Assembly: GCA_009801015.1 (NCBI GenBank) | Contig: VHZZ01001590.1 | Location: 40,002-67,045 of the forward strand | Direction of reading: 5' to 3' | Source of the DNA: Silene noctiflora | Lineage: Eukaryota > Streptophyta > Magnoliopsida > Caryophyllales > Caryophyllaceae | DNA length: 27,044 bases | Shown: piece by piece, positions 1-11,811 of the stretch | How positions within the stretch are numbered: position 1 is the first letter of the stretch | Layout of the letters: each line of letters starts with the position of its first letter | Translations under genes and position numbers: made by a program | Notes under the pieces: generated by a model | The model's input: only the letters and a program-made list of their open reading frames with translations | The model's database searches: none | What the model was told of the DNA's origin: nothing

Positions 1-136
1 TAACTGGGTGATGGAGGAAGATGGAGAGGAGTTAAAGAAATATGGAAGCAGTTAAAGAGAGAAGGAGAATTGGAGATTACGTAACTTTTTTTTTTCCCAT
101 TTGCAAAATTAATAGAAAAAAGACTAAAATAACCTT

Positions 137-161
137 GGATGTACAATAGCATTGTACATCC
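137..161. repeat. Perfect 11-bp inverted repeat (hairpin)
   Basis: GGATGTACAAT at 137-147 is followed by a 3-base loop (AGC) and its exact reverse complement at 151-161. The surrounding DNA is AT-rich and non-coding. Short perfect hairpins like this often sit near transposon ends such as Helitron 3' ends, but I could not define an element around it. Confidence 0.6.
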
Positions 162-228
162 GGTTGTATAGTCCGTGAACTGATTTACTTAGCAGACTAT
201 ATGAATCATTTAATGACATTTCCAACAT

Positions 229-783
229 TTAATTTTAATCCACGTGACATTTTTTTAATCCATTAATCCATAAAATATTATATTATTATTAATTATAATT
301 AAAAGGGTAAAGTTAAACAAATGCTACCTAAACCATTTAATTTTATTTCAAATGACATTTTTATAATCCATTAATCCATCCGATATTATTATTATATATA
401 CAATCAAAAGGCTACCTAGCTAAACCATTTAATTTTGGGTTGCTTGGTTGCCATGGGAAGAAATTCTCATGAATTACAATTTCAAAAAATGGAGTTGTTT
501 GATTGCCCTTTTTTTTGTATAAATGATGGAAGTTGCACTTCACATGGAAGTGATTTCCTACAAAAATGTAGAAAGTTGATCACCAACACCCCCTTGGTGG
601 GTTGGAGTTCCCATAGAAGTGAATTCCCACGTTGGCAACCAAACAACTTTAACAAATTCTCATGAAATAGATGAGGGAGCTTATTTCTCATGAATTTGTA
701 TTTCATGTGATGTTGTAATTTCCGTATCAACCAAACGACCCATTTTATTTCACATGACATTTTTATAATCCATTCATTCATAA
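229..783. repeat. Three-unit degenerate tandem repeat, third unit split by a MITE
   Basis: A block reading roughly TTAATTTTATTTCA, ATGACATTTTTATAATCC, ATTAATCCAT and then an ATT-rich tail occurs from about 229, from about 337 and from 429 onward. The first two starts are about 108 bp apart and the next about 92 bp. The third unit is cut after TTAATTTT (429-436) and resumes at 742, on the far side of the element at 437-741. The second unit therefore acts as an empty-site reference for that insertion. No coding potential is visible. Confidence 0.6.
437..741. mobile_element. MITE-like element with GGGTYG-YTTGGTTG terminal inverted repeats
   Basis: The left end reads GGGTTGCTTGGTTG and the reverse complement of the right end reads GGGTCGTTTGGTTG. 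The interior has degenerate mirrored blocks around CTCATGAATT and is non-coding. Joining the flanks, with either TTT or ATTTT counted once, recreates the sequence of the neighbouring tandem unit at 337-350, which supports a real insertion. The ends resemble PIF/Harbinger (Tourist) MITEs, whose duplication is normally 3 bp (TWA); here the duplication is ambiguous, so the superfamily is uncertain. A 76-codon reading frame across it is not convincing. Confidence 0.55.

Positions 784-840
<57 letters not shown>
784..840. repeat. (ATT)19 microsatellite
   Basis: There are 19 uninterrupted ATT units in the ATT-rich tail of the third tandem unit. It probably expanded from the short ATTATT runs that end the other units, and it is likely length-polymorphic. 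Confidence 0.95.
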
Positions 841-1953
841 TTATCACCATTATCTATACAATAACATAAAAATGCTATTTTGAGCAATTCCTTGAGTGTC
901 AAGACTCCCTTAAATAAATATGCACTAAATTTATCATTACTCCATCCGTAATGATCTTGGCAACTAAAAAGACAAAAAATAAAAATTGGTTAAATTGACT
1001 CATTAAAATGATGTTTACATGTTATAACTCCTTATAAGTCATTAAAATCTAATTTCAATTACTCTCATTTATCATTAGCACGTTTATTGAGATCAATTAT
1101 AACCGAGAACTCAAGAGATATATCAATTAAAACTCATATAACCCAAGATTATAAATAAGACCACAAAAAGGCGACGGGGCTTCTATTCACCTATAATTTT
1201 TTATTTGCATACTTTAATTTTGTTTAGTGTTTTACACTCTATTCAATTGGATTCTAATTTATTTTTGTTTATTTTCAGAGTGTACTTACCAAGGATCTAA
1301 ACGTGAAATGTTGAGGTATAAACAATTGATAATTCATTCTTTTTGCTTTTATTTCACATATACCAAGTATTTTTATTTGCCTTAAAGTAAGTTTGATTAG
1401 TGATTACAATCCTCGAATATTAAAATGGAATACAAACTTAGGGATTTGATTAAGGGGTTTTGATGTCATTCCTCGTTACATAGCTATTAATATATCTCAA
1501 GTCAATAAGAAAGTACAGAAAAAAAGCCGAAAAACACCTTCACGAACAATACCGCGACAACAAAACACAAAACTAGTTATTATTTAAAGAGATTGCGAAA
1601 GGCCGGGAGGTTTTCCCATACTAGGCACGACGAAAAAATGGGATGCCGGAAAATATTTTAGGTAAGATGGTGAGCCCATAAGGTGTCTGTTGGTATGCCT
1701 CTGTGAAAATGAACATTCAGTACATCAGAGTAACAGGATATATCAGATAGCCACTGTGCATGTGCAAAAAACCGGAAGAGATAAGTATGGGAAATGCTAT
1801 GCATCGGTCAGGGACGATGGTGACCAATTTTATGTGAATGAACAAAGATATAATCATGAAACAGTTGGGAATTTGCATTGGACTTCTGATATTGCAAGAA
1901 TGATTTGTTAAGTATCTAGTGAACGATGATTTGTTAGGTAATCTTAGCACCAT
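841..1953. other. Intergenic DNA, no supported gene
   Basis: This is AT-rich non-coding DNA. A possible Stowaway relic starts near 937 (TTACTCCATCCGTAATGATC) but has no matching second end. From about 1590 to 1911 the base composition becomes more balanced and a 73-codon plus-strand frame is open (1690-1911). I recognise no protein in it, and it lacks supporting splice or start context. It could be a captured gene fragment. Confidence 0.5.
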
Positions 1954-1989
1954 ATAATCATAATCATAATCATAATCATAATCATAATC
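1954..1989. repeat. (ATAATC)6 hexanucleotide repeat
   Basis: Six perfect ATAATC units are followed by one degenerate unit (ATAATT). It lies about 330 bp upstream of the receptor-kinase start codon, in the likely promoter region. Confidence 0.9.
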
Positions 1990-2253
1990 ATAATTATTAC
2001 TATAGAAAAAGATGGTTTGTGTAACTTTTAAGGTAAGTAAAAGCCATAATGATCATTACATATGAAATTTTGAAGTAGCTTTCAAGAGAAGTAAAATTAG
2101 AGGAAAAATGAAGATGTAGGCCACCCATGATTACTCTTGTTTGATAGGTACCATCATACTCCACAACAGCTGACTAATTTAAGTAGATATGTGCCGTTGT
2201 GCTTTTAATGCACCAGTTCATCTTGGCTGCCTAATTCATAGCCATAGGCTGTT

Positions 2254-2300
2254 GCTTCACTTTCTTTTCCATTTTCCTTTTCTGTTTCTGTTTTTTCTTT
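2254..2300 (+). promoter_or_regulatory. Pyrimidine-rich 5' leader of the receptor-kinase gene
   Basis: A long C/T-rich tract (CACTTTCTTTTCC and similar) ends about 20 bp before the start codon at 2320. Such tracts are typical of plant 5' untranslated leaders and core-promoter Y patches. I see no unambiguous TATA box, so the transcription start is not placed. Confidence 0.4.
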
Positions 2301-2319
2301 TGACGGAGTTCGACAAGTA

Positions 2320-5300
2320 ATGGCAGCAACAGTCCAAGAGCTGTTGTTGTGCCTGGTGTGCTTTGCAGGATTAGAGCTGAGCTCGTCGCTCACTGATCCA
2401 CGAGATGGTATGCTATCGAAGCCTTCTTGCCTTCTTTCGTTAGCATAATAACTACATTACTGTTTCTAATGGAATGGAATTTGCTAAACGAACTAACAAG
2501 TTTGGGAAAGTTTGGTAAAACACCAACACATATCCCTGTCATTTACTTTATCTCCATTTGGGTCTATTAGTCAATTGATCTCGACTTTGACCAGTATTTT
2601 CTCATATATACTACATTACTACTTGTGGACTTTTTAAAAATACGGAAATAAAACTAATAGTTTTGGTTGATTGAAACCAGATAAATTTTACCTTGAATGT
2701 CTAAATAATTTTGGGTGATTAATGGTCAAAGTTGATCTCAGTGACCATTATAGTCGAATTGGGATGATACATTTGAGATAGATATAGTATCTAAAAAGGG
2801 CGGAGCAGTTCAGTTTCATACTACTAAACAGCAGCCTAAGTGACATTTTTGAAGTTGTTCTCTTCCACGTCTCCTCTAGCGGATATGGACATGAATCCTT
2901 GTCTATGACAGATTTATCATCCAATGTATCAATCATTAATTTCACCTAATCTGTATTAATGGTGCAGCTGCAGTGCTTCAATCACTAAAAGCTCAGTGGC
3001 GGAACACACCGCCTAGCTGGAGGAAGTCAGATGATCCCTGTGGAGCTTCATGGGAAGGCGTAACGTGCAACAATTCAAGAGTGACTGCATTGTGAGCAAA
3101 TTTTGTTTCACAGCAGCCACATTTTGTGTGCATAAAGACAGTATTTACATATGGGTTTTAATTCAGCTAATTTATGCTATCAGGGGGCTATCTACAATGG
3201 GACTTCAAGGGAAACTGAGCGGCGATATCGGCGGCCTAACAGAACTAAGATCACTGTGAGTATCTTTAAGATTTATATTAAATGGGTGTGGCTTGCAGGT
3301 TCTGTTCCATTTTTGGGTGGTAGGAGAATCACAGTACAACCTAAGAAAACATGATATGATTTGGTGATTACTAACAATATACCGTATGATTGAGCTGAAC
3401 TTTTCGAAAAAGAAAAAGTTATTTTGAAATTGTAACTGGAGCTGAGTGAGGCTTAATTTATAGTGTTTCACATACTTAACAAGGCATTGCAATTCAAAAT
3501 TATGATTGAAACCTGGATATCCTACAGTTCTTGTTCAGTTGTGCAGTTTGCTTCAAATGTGTTCATTAGCCAAATACTTACAGAGAAGAGTGATGTAACG
3601 TGAAAAGGCCGAATACGTACAGAGAAGAACATAACTCAATGACCTTTTGTAGACAGACTTGAGTCACCTTGCTAAATCTTTGTAGCTCAAGAAACTGTAA
3701 TGATTTATGGTGTCATTTATGGATACTGGATATCATGATATGCATGTTTGTTATCCCTGGATTTCATTTTGAAATGATCGTGACAAGGCGCTTAATGTTT
3801 CTTATGCTTGATCTGTATTATATTATAATTATATTTTGTTAATGTCAATTGTCAACTGTCTGATGCAGGGATCTTTCTTTCAATCGCGGTCTTACTGGTT
3901 CTCTATCTCCAAGTTTGGGAGATCTGCCAAAACTAGTGATTTTGTAAGATTTAGTATACTATATCTGCTCTTAAAGTTGAGGAAACGTTAGAATAGAAAT
4001 AAGACAACAATGTTTAAGCATTCTAATAGTTTCATGCTGTTTGCAGGATCTTGGCAGGCTGTGGTTTCAGTGGGGCAATTCCAGCTGAATTAGGCAACCT
4101 TCCGGAACTATCATTCTTGTATGAAAAATGTTAAATGCTGTCATCTTGTTTTACAATTCTTAGTTACAATGTTCTAATTATTAATCTCATAATTTTGAAT
4201 ATCGACTGCGATAAATATTCACGACGGATTTACCAAGGATTTGGTGGGTTTCCCACCAGTAGTAAGGCCGAATTAGCTGTTTTTATAACACAGCGATCTA
4301 GATCCGGCTTCAGTGATCTCAAACTGAGATTAAATTACATGACTCAAGTGGACACGTATAAAAAAAGAGCATTTTGTGTGATAAGTATATTATTACTGCA
4401 AAAGCCAACATGTAGACTGCACTTAGACTGCAGGAACCTCAAATATCTAGTAATATCAGAAACTGAAAAGTTACTTACTGGAGAGACAAAACTACTATCT
4501 TGAGATGAAGTGGTAGTAGTATACTGTAAGAACCTGAGGCTGGCGACTTTGTATAATTTTTTTCTCTGTTCACAGGGCCTTGAATTCCAACAACTTTACT
4601 GGTGAAATACCAAACTCTTTGGGTAATCTTTCCAGACTATACTGGCTGGACCTTGCAGACAACCAGTTATCGGGATCTATACCTGTCTCAACTCCTAGCA
4701 GTCCAGGGTTGGATCGCTTGTTGAAGGCAAAACATTTGTGAGTGTTTGCAAAATTCCTCTATTTTTCAGAATAGATAAAGAAGACAAGAAGTCGTTTCTC
4801 ACTCATGCTGTTAAGTCTACAAGTCTATTAATTTTCATATCTTGTTTTGCAGCCACTTCAATAAGAACAAGCTTTCAGGAAAAATCCCACCTCAACTTTT
4901 CAGTTCTGATATGATACTTATCCACGTGTAAGTTTTCTATGTGTGTGTGCAACGGTAAATATAATGCGCGGGTTCAAGAAATGGTCTGAATGAATAATAT
5001 CCATTCTATGCACTTCTACAGATTATTTGATAGCAATCAATTGACTGGAACCATTCCATCCACTCTGGGACTTGTTCAGTCACTCGAAGTTCTGTGAGTA
5101 TATGTTCTTCTGTCGACCTGAATTCATCTCAGGTTCTTGTTCATAATTTGATGAACAAGTTGTTAGGAAAGACACATTAATTTGGATTTCGTTTTTTTTC
5201 TCTTGTCTCTACAGACGGCTTGATCGCAACTCTTTATCGGGGGAAGTGCCAACAAATCTCAATAATCTTACCAGTATTGTTGAACTGTAGGTAGATTCTT

Positions 5301-8300
5301 ATGTTGAACAATGATGTCTTCTTCCATATACTATGAGTTTAGATGGAGGGGTTTAGAGGGTAAGGGAGGGAAAGGATTTACCATCCTTGGATAGTGAAAT
5401 GGGTTGGTGGAAATAGAGGGATACGTAAGTAGGGGATTCGTTTTCTCTCCTACATGATAGATTAAAACCGTCAAACATCGGAAAGATTTGGAGGGACAAC
5501 TTTGTTGCTCCATTCTCCCTGCCCTCCCCTTTCCTCCGTTTCCTTCCTTTGCATCACCTCCCCTTCCCTTGCCTCCTAAATCTCTATCCCAACACACCTT
5601 ACATTTCTACACATGACTATTAAGCTCTAACACTATTTTCCTTCTTGGTTAATTCAGGAATTTGGGGCACAACAGATTTACAGGTCCATTTCCAAATTTA
5701 GCAGGGATGGATTCACTCAGCTACGTGTAAGTGGGATCTGGGAAGATCATAGCAATTTACAAAGATTTCATACATATGCATTTATAAGTAGTTTCTTCAC
5801 AAATTTTTAAACTTCCGTTTGTGGATCTAATCATCAGGGACTTGAGCAGCAACATGTTCGATGAGTCAGAAGCTCCAAAGTGGTTTTCTTCCTTGTCGTC
5901 CCTTACTACCCTGTAAGTCCTTATTAGTGATTGGTTAACATGGTATATGATTGTGAGGCAAATTATTTCATTATAAAAGACTAAAAAAGAATGAATTTTT
6001 TATTGCATCGTGAATGCAAGTTTTATGTCCTCTCGATTCTGGTTGTCCTTTTATGCTTCTGTTATATTGTAGCATTCCAACACTTGTTCAGCAATGTGGT
6101 AATTGGAGTGATTGCTCATAATTTTCAGTTCCATGTATTTGTTTCTAGTAATGAATCTTTATGCATATCTTCATCTCTTACCTTATTTGACCCTTGGACG
6201 TATCTTTCCAATACACTGTCTGATGAACTGGTTGAACTTGAGAACTAAAGAAGTAGGAAGTAAGTTGTTAATTTTGTCAATGCTTCATAAATTATAGGAT
6301 GGCGGAGTTTGGTTCGCTTCAAGGAGCTGTGCCTCAAAAGTTATTCAGTGCCCCACAGATTCAACAAGTGTAAGCCTAGCAACTGTAAGTTCTGGTGCAG
6401 TGACTATTCTCCACACACAGATTTTAAAATATGTTCACTGTAACAGGAAATTGAGAAATAACTCATTCAATGGAACATTGGATTTGGGGGATAGCATTAG
6501 CCAACAGTTGGAACTTGTAGATTTTGAGAACAACCAAATTTCCGCTGTGACACTTGGCTCTAAGTACAAGAATACATTAACGTGAGAGTCTTGATTACTC
6601 TATCAAACTCAATACTCACTCTTGTCCATAAATAAACTTTCTAAAATGTTTTGAGCATTACTAACCAAAATGACCATAAATAACATACAAAAGAAGGGAT
6701 TTCTTGCAGAGGAAGTTTATTCGTGGACAATCTAAAAGGAAATTAGAAATTAATTTATGGACAGAAGAATAATTTCTGTTGGAATTTAATGGAATTTTGA
6801 TAAATGGTGGATGATATTGCAGATTGATAGGAAACCCGGTTTGCACCACTCCACTCTCTAGTACAGATTACTGCCAGTTGCAGCAGCGAACAAGAAAACC
6901 TTACTCTACAAGTGTTGCTAATTGTGGCAGCAAAGTATGTCCACAAGATCAAAAGCTCAGTCCTCAGAGTTGCGAGTGTTCTTATCCTTACCAAGGGACC
7001 ATGTATTTTCGGGGACCTTCTTTCAGAGAATTGACCAATGCTAACGCCTTCCATAGTTTAGAAATGAGCTTATGGGTGAAACTTGGCTTGACGCCTGGGT
7101 CTGTTTCTCTTCAGAACCCTTTTTTCAACACTGACGACTATCTTCAAGTGCACGTAGATCTTTTCCCAACAGCGGATAAGTACTTTAATAGATCTGTAGT
7201 ACAAAAAATCGGTTTTGATCTAAGTAATCAGACTTTTAAGCCACCCAAAGAGTTTGGACCCTACTATTTTATTGCATCGCCTTATGTTTTCCCAGGTAAT
7301 GTGTTGACATCCTCAGTTTTCCTCCGTTCTTGTTGTTCCCATTTGACATTGATGGGCAACTGACATCAACTATGTTTGTTTGACAACTGTTTTTTAACAT
7401 TATTATTTTTTAAAACGCTGCACTTTCTATGTATTTGTGATAATATGCGGTCTGCGGTCAAAGTTGATGTGTTGTGATAATCGAAGTTAAATGGGGACAA
7501 TATAGTATTATGTCATCTACCACCTCTTATTTTATCAGTTAATATGTTTGCTAGCTGCAAGCGGAAGACCTTCTGCGGGCTTAATTGCGGGTGTAGCTGC
7601 TGGTTGTGCGTTTCTCATATTTGTGGTTGTGGGCGTCGGTGTATATGCTGTATATCAAAAAAAGCGTGCTGAGAGGGCCATTGGTTTGAGTAGACCATTT
7701 GGTAAGTATATTATTTGGGGAATTACTCCCCTTTTAGTGTGAAATCATGATTTCCAAATTCGAGTTACCCATCTTTAATGCTGGCTTTGTTTCAGTTTCT
7801 TGGGGTTCAAGTGGAAAAGATAGTGGAGTTACTCCTCAGTTGAAGGGAGCAAGATGGTTTCCGTATGACGAACTAAAGAAGAGCACCAATAATTTCTGCG
7901 ATCGTAATGAGATAGGCTCAGGAGGCTATGGCAAGGTTCGAATCATATTATCCATTAAGTAGTGTCTACTCTCCTATTTGTTGTGTGTCAAGAATAATGC
8001 TGTTTGGTAGGTTGATTAATCAATCACAATTCACACAATTGATCATCAGGTATATAAAGGAGTGATAGCTAACGGGCAGCCAGTGGCAGTCAAACGAGCT
8101 CAACAAGGGTCTATGCAGGGTGGGATGGAATTTAAGACCGAGATTGAGATGCTTTCACGAGTTCACCACAAAAACTTAGTTGGTTTATTGGGTTTCTGTT
8201 TTGAGCAAGGCGAACAAATGTTGGTTTATGAATTTATGCCTAATGGATCCCTCAGAGATAGCTTGTCTGGTGAGTCCTGTGTTCAGCTTGAAATATATCA

Positions 8301-9491
8301 GGATTTTCATTACTCGGTTACTTCTTGTTTGTCCTTGTTATATCCTGAAGTCGTAGTGAATGGATACAAATTTCTACACAATTTTCATTAATCGGTTGGT
8401 TCCCTATCTTATCAAGCTTCCATCCAACCCCTAGCTTCCATTCCAAAGACATACAAGCCATAATGTTGGTTTTAATACATATATATGTTCCATGGAGCAG
8501 GAAAATCTGGCATTCTTCTTGATTGGAAAAGAAGACTGCGTGCTGCCTTGGGTGCCGCAAGGGGATTAGCTTATCTTCATGATCATGCAAATCCTCCCAT
8601 AATCCACAGAGATGTCAAGTCCACCAACATACTGCTGGATGAAAACATGACAGCAAAGGTCTCCGATTTCGGCTTGTGTAAGTTGGTTTCTGATGGTGCC
8701 AAAGGTCATGTCTCTACCCAGGTCAAAGGAACGATGGTATGTGTCGGCCCTTCATGTCTCTACCCAGATCACACTATGTATTGTTGCTATTCACTTCCTA
8801 TATACAACAGTTTATCGACCTGTTTATTTTTTCACCAACTCATTATTCACTTATACTTTCACTTGACGCGTTTTCTCCTACCCCTATCTTGCTCTATTTT
8901 CCTGTATTTCCCTTGTAATCCTTTCTTCATCGTCTTGCGTCATATTTTAGCATGACATTATAAAAACGTCGGATATAATTGCAGGGTTATCTTGATCCAG
9001 AGTACTACATGACACAACAGTTGACTGAGAAGAGTGACGTTTACAGTTTTGGTGTACTTATGCTTGAACTACTCACAGCTAAACAACCTATTGTGAAGGG
9101 GAAGTACATTGTTCGAGAGGTTAAAATCAAGATGGACGAGAATAACGACGAATTATGCGGTCTAAAGGACATGATTGATCCAGTCCTTAAGAGTATCCCA
9201 AATTTGGTTGGTTTCAAAAGGTTTGTTGAGTTGGCAATGCAATGTGTGGAAGAAAATGCTTCGGACCGTCCTACAATGAACGAGGTTGTTAAGGAGTTAG
9301 AAATTATTTTGCAGAGTGACGGTATAAGTTCAAGCTCAACATCAGTATCTTCCTCAACAACAGATTTTGGAGCCGGAAAGGGAGTCCCGAAGCATCCCTA
9401 TGATACCTTGATAAAGCGGGAGACCACTGATAATGACGCCTTTGACTACAGCGGCGGATATACTCTTCCTGCCAAAGTAGAGCCTAAGTAG
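2320..9491 (+). CDS. VRLK1: LRR VIII-1 receptor-like kinase, VRLK1 (At1g79620)-like, 19 exons, 961 aa
   Basis: Inferred exons: 2320-2407, 2968-3091, 3184-3255, 3869-3943, 4047-4118, 4576-4737, 4853-4927, 5022-5093, 5215-5286, 5658-5726, 5838-5912, 6298-6369, 6447-6581, 6823-7295, 7555-7701, 7796-7935, 8050-8269, 8501-8736, 8985-9491. All introns are GT-AG and the sum is 2886 nt in frame.
Domains: signal peptide (about 1-24); N-terminal LRR cap with C54 and C63; LRRs to about residue 385, mostly on 69-75-nt exons split in phase 2; Cys-rich juxtamembrane ectodomain with C422, C427, C438 and C440; transmembrane helix about 554-579; kinase with glycine loop G635-G640, K656, HRD 750-752 and DFG 770-772, then LDPEYY. 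It is an RD kinase with all catalytic residues.
The [10 protein letters not shown] juxtamembrane motif, the Ser-rich tail and the C-terminus FDYSGGY...EPK match my recollection of At1g79620, which promotes secondary wall thickening. The start is the first ATG giving a signal peptide. Oddity: Cys774 follows DFGL, where relatives usually have Ser. Orthology was not tested by a tree. Confidence 0.93.
2408..2967 (+). other. Intron 1 of the VRLK1-like gene
   Basis: A phase-1 intron (GTATGC...GTGCAG) separates the signal-peptide exon from the LRR-cap exon. Contents are AT-rich and non-coding, with no transposon boundary I can define. Confidence 0.85.
3256..3868 (+). other. Intron 3 of the VRLK1-like gene
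   Basis: A 613-bp GT-AG intron lies between the first and second LRR exons. It is AT-rich, and the short frames in it are interrupted and unrelated to known proteins. I see no element in it. Confidence 0.85.
4119..4575 (+). other. Intron 5 of the VRLK1-like gene
   Basis: A 457-bp GT-AG intron (GTATGA...TTCACAG). A 122-codon frame runs through most of it but starts inside the intron and ignores the downstream LRR frame. Exon 6 resumes the LRR exactly at 4576. No defined repeat is visible. Confidence 0.8.
5339..5592. mobile_element. Degenerate TIR element inside intron 9
   Basis: The left side (TTAGATGGAGGGGTTTAGAG then TAAGGGAGGG) and the reverse complement of the right side (TTGGGATAGAGATTTAGGAG then CAAGGGAAGGGG) align as imperfect terminal inverted repeats. 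The segment fills most of the intron between exons 9 and 10 (5287-5657) and is purine-rich on the left and pyrimidine-rich on the right. I found no clear target duplication, so the family is unassigned. The minus-strand frame across it is a by-product of low complexity. Confidence 0.4.
5913..6297 (+). other. Intron 11 of the VRLK1-like gene
   Basis: A 385-bp GT-AG intron (GTAAGT...TTATAG). It is T-rich on the plus strand, and two overlapping open frames in it (from 5991 and 6112) are hydrophobic only because of that. Exon 12 continues the ectodomain at 6298. Confidence 0.8.
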
Positions 9492-11120
9492 GCTATTTTT
9501 GAGATGTCTAAGATGTTGGAATTTTATTTGCTCTATAGTGTTGATAGCTATGATATGGAAACTTGTTTGAAATCGGAAAGAAATGATTATTTGCGCAGAA
9601 TGGAAAGGTATGGAACTTGCAGGACTATACTCAAATACTCAAATATTGTCCGTAATATATGATTGAAATGATCAAAATTCGACAAAAATTGACAATAATC
9701 TGGTTCTTTTTCATATTCTGGGCTTATTTATTTTGAGACGGTCTTGTAGGAAATATGTTGGCATAGACTAAAATGGACAATTAACGGCCTTGAACAAAAC
9801 TACTCTAAATAGAGGCACTATTATAGTGGACTAAATGGTCTAGTACCCACAATTGGCAGAGTTGGACATCGGGCTAGGTTGGCAGAGTGAGACATGACAA
9901 AGTTGTGACTGTCACAAGCAAGACTTGCCGACAAAAAGATACCATTGATCCATTCCCTTCCCGTTCCATTCCCTAGTATTACTGTATCCAAACAATGTGT
10001 AAGCGATAAGATTATAAAAAGGCAGAATTTTGTCAGCTCGAAGAACATTCTTGGTTTCTGAGATTTGAAATGAAATTGGGAATGCAATAACAGCAACACA
10101 ACGGGAATGTTAACAGGAAAGACACGTTCCAGAAATTCCAATACAAATCATCAAACCCGATTCACTCTATTGGCAATACTGTCAAAAAAACTGAAAGAGC
10201 AGCGACGGATTTACAGTTCCAATGAACACAAAGGGTCGTATAAAATCCAGAAGAATGGCAATATATCATGCTTCAGTACATATCAAGTCTACACACACTT
10301 TCTCACGAACTCTTCCACACAAAAAAAGAAGAAAAAACAAAATACTCCATCATTGAATGTCAAAATGAAATCAAAGATACCAGTTTATGTTGAGCTAACA
10401 GGCATTAATATAGGATTTGAGAAAGAAACCACGGTATGGAGGCCATCTACGAAAATCTGCAGAAAAAAAAAAAAGAAATGAGCAAGGGGGTCAGATGTCA
10501 TAAGATCAACATAAACATCAAGTGCAATGTTTTCAATGACATAAGATCAGGCACAAGAACTAGCAATCAAGAATAACTCTTTCAAACAGTCATCATCTAA
10601 CACAAGAATACACGTCAATAAGTTACAGGCATTCAGAATAAACGTCACAATTCATTTAATCCAAATAATTACTCCGACCTCCATAATATACCATACGGAG
10701 TACTTCACAAGTCATAACCTATAGTTCAAATGGCTAACATATACCTAATGAACGATTTTGCGAAAGATACTTAATATGATGGAAGAATTCAAAAAACTCA
10801 ATTTCAAATCGTAATAATCAGGAGTTAGTCTACAACGCAGTGAATTTTATGAAGATATTAAAATCTACATTCAAAGAACCGGAAGGAAATCATGTGAAGT
10901 CCAGTTTAAGACAGCTGCAAGCCTCCAACTATTCCATTCATTTAGGGATCTGATCCTACACCGCCGCTCAATACCTTAGTGGATTGACTCTATTACATAA
11001 CTAAATTCCCCAGTTATATGTATCTGATGTAGGCATAAATAAGCATTTCTTTTGAGAACATGGAACCTTAGGAATGAATGAACAAAAAACCCTGAAGTAG
11101 CGTAACCTCCGCTTGAAGAG

Positions 11121-11811
11121 TTTTATTAGAGGCACGGAAAGTGCAGGCACAGTTAGAGGGAACACCATTGTTTTGTTTATCCTTTCCCTTTTCTGAAAAA
11201 CGCATAACAAAGACAAAGAAATGAACTGGTGGAAACAGCCACTCTTTCATTGCTATGTGTTTATTGTTGATTGATTATGTTCATTTTTTTTACAAAGAAA
11301 AATGGCAATTGAGTATACACTATAGTGACAGTACAGATATGACAGCAGAACCAGGTATTATCTCACTTTGATTAGGCATGGGTAAAAAGGAAAAATAGCA
11401 ATTGAGATGCACAAGCTTTGTTCACTCAATTGGCCATATGCCCGGTCTGTCGGACCCAACACTTCATTACAAGATAGGACACGACACAACACTTAAAATA
11501 CTTTGCTTAAGGCTAAAAGCTTGAAAATCGAAAATTCTAACACAGAAGTCAAGCTGATACTCTGACAAGCACCAACTCCGACAATTGAAGCTGAGTCTGA
11601 GTAACATAAGAACATACCTCAGTAACCTCACACGTAGCTTTTGTAGCATATTTCGACAAAAATGAAGCATAGTTGAGACAAAGATCACAACGATGTTGAA
11701 AGAAAATTGGTTTTTCCGAATCTTAAGCATGACAAGTTTGCAGTGTGAAGACACATGCTCTCCACTCAGCATAAGTTATCATCCCAAGGGTTTTATTAGA
11801 AGCACAGAAAG
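11121..11811. repeat. Pair of dispersed 21-bp direct repeats
   Basis: TTTTATTAGAGGCACGGAAAG at 11121-11141 recurs at 11791-11811 with two substitutions. A third TTTTATTA follows at 11814. The copies are about 670 bp apart in the AIP1 3' flank and may mark a duplicated or transposon-derived segment. On the minus strand each contains a TAATAAAA polyadenylation-like motif. Confidence 0.4.

Noticed and set aside
937-1150. Stowaway MITE starting at TTACTCCATCCGTAATG
   Set aside because: No complementary right end or TA-flanked boundary could be found; at most a relic.
1690-1911. 73-codon plus-strand frame upstream of the receptor kinase
   Set aside because: No recognised domain, no convincing exon structure and no splice path to the kinase gene; noted only as a possible gene fragment.
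4135-4503. 122-codon frame in intron 5 of the receptor kinase
   Set aside because: It lies wholly between exon 5 and exon 6, which join perfectly within the LRR frame, and it encodes nothing recognisable.
5331-5597. 88-codon minus-strand frame
   Set aside because: A purine-rich, Gly-rich artefact of the degenerate TIR element in intron 9.
6755-7054. 99-codon minus-strand frame opposite exon 14
   Set aside because: Antisense shadow of the conserved Cys-rich ectodomain exon.
2320-9491. Possibility that the receptor kinase is a pseudogene, since no long single frame exists
   Set aside because: All 18 introns are GT-AG, phases match throughout, the spliced length is 961 codons and every kinase catalytic residue is present.
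10107-10481. 124-codon plus-strand frame in the spacer
   Set aside because: Lys/Asn/Thr-rich translation ending in poly-A-derived lysines; typical of AT-rich non-coding DNA.
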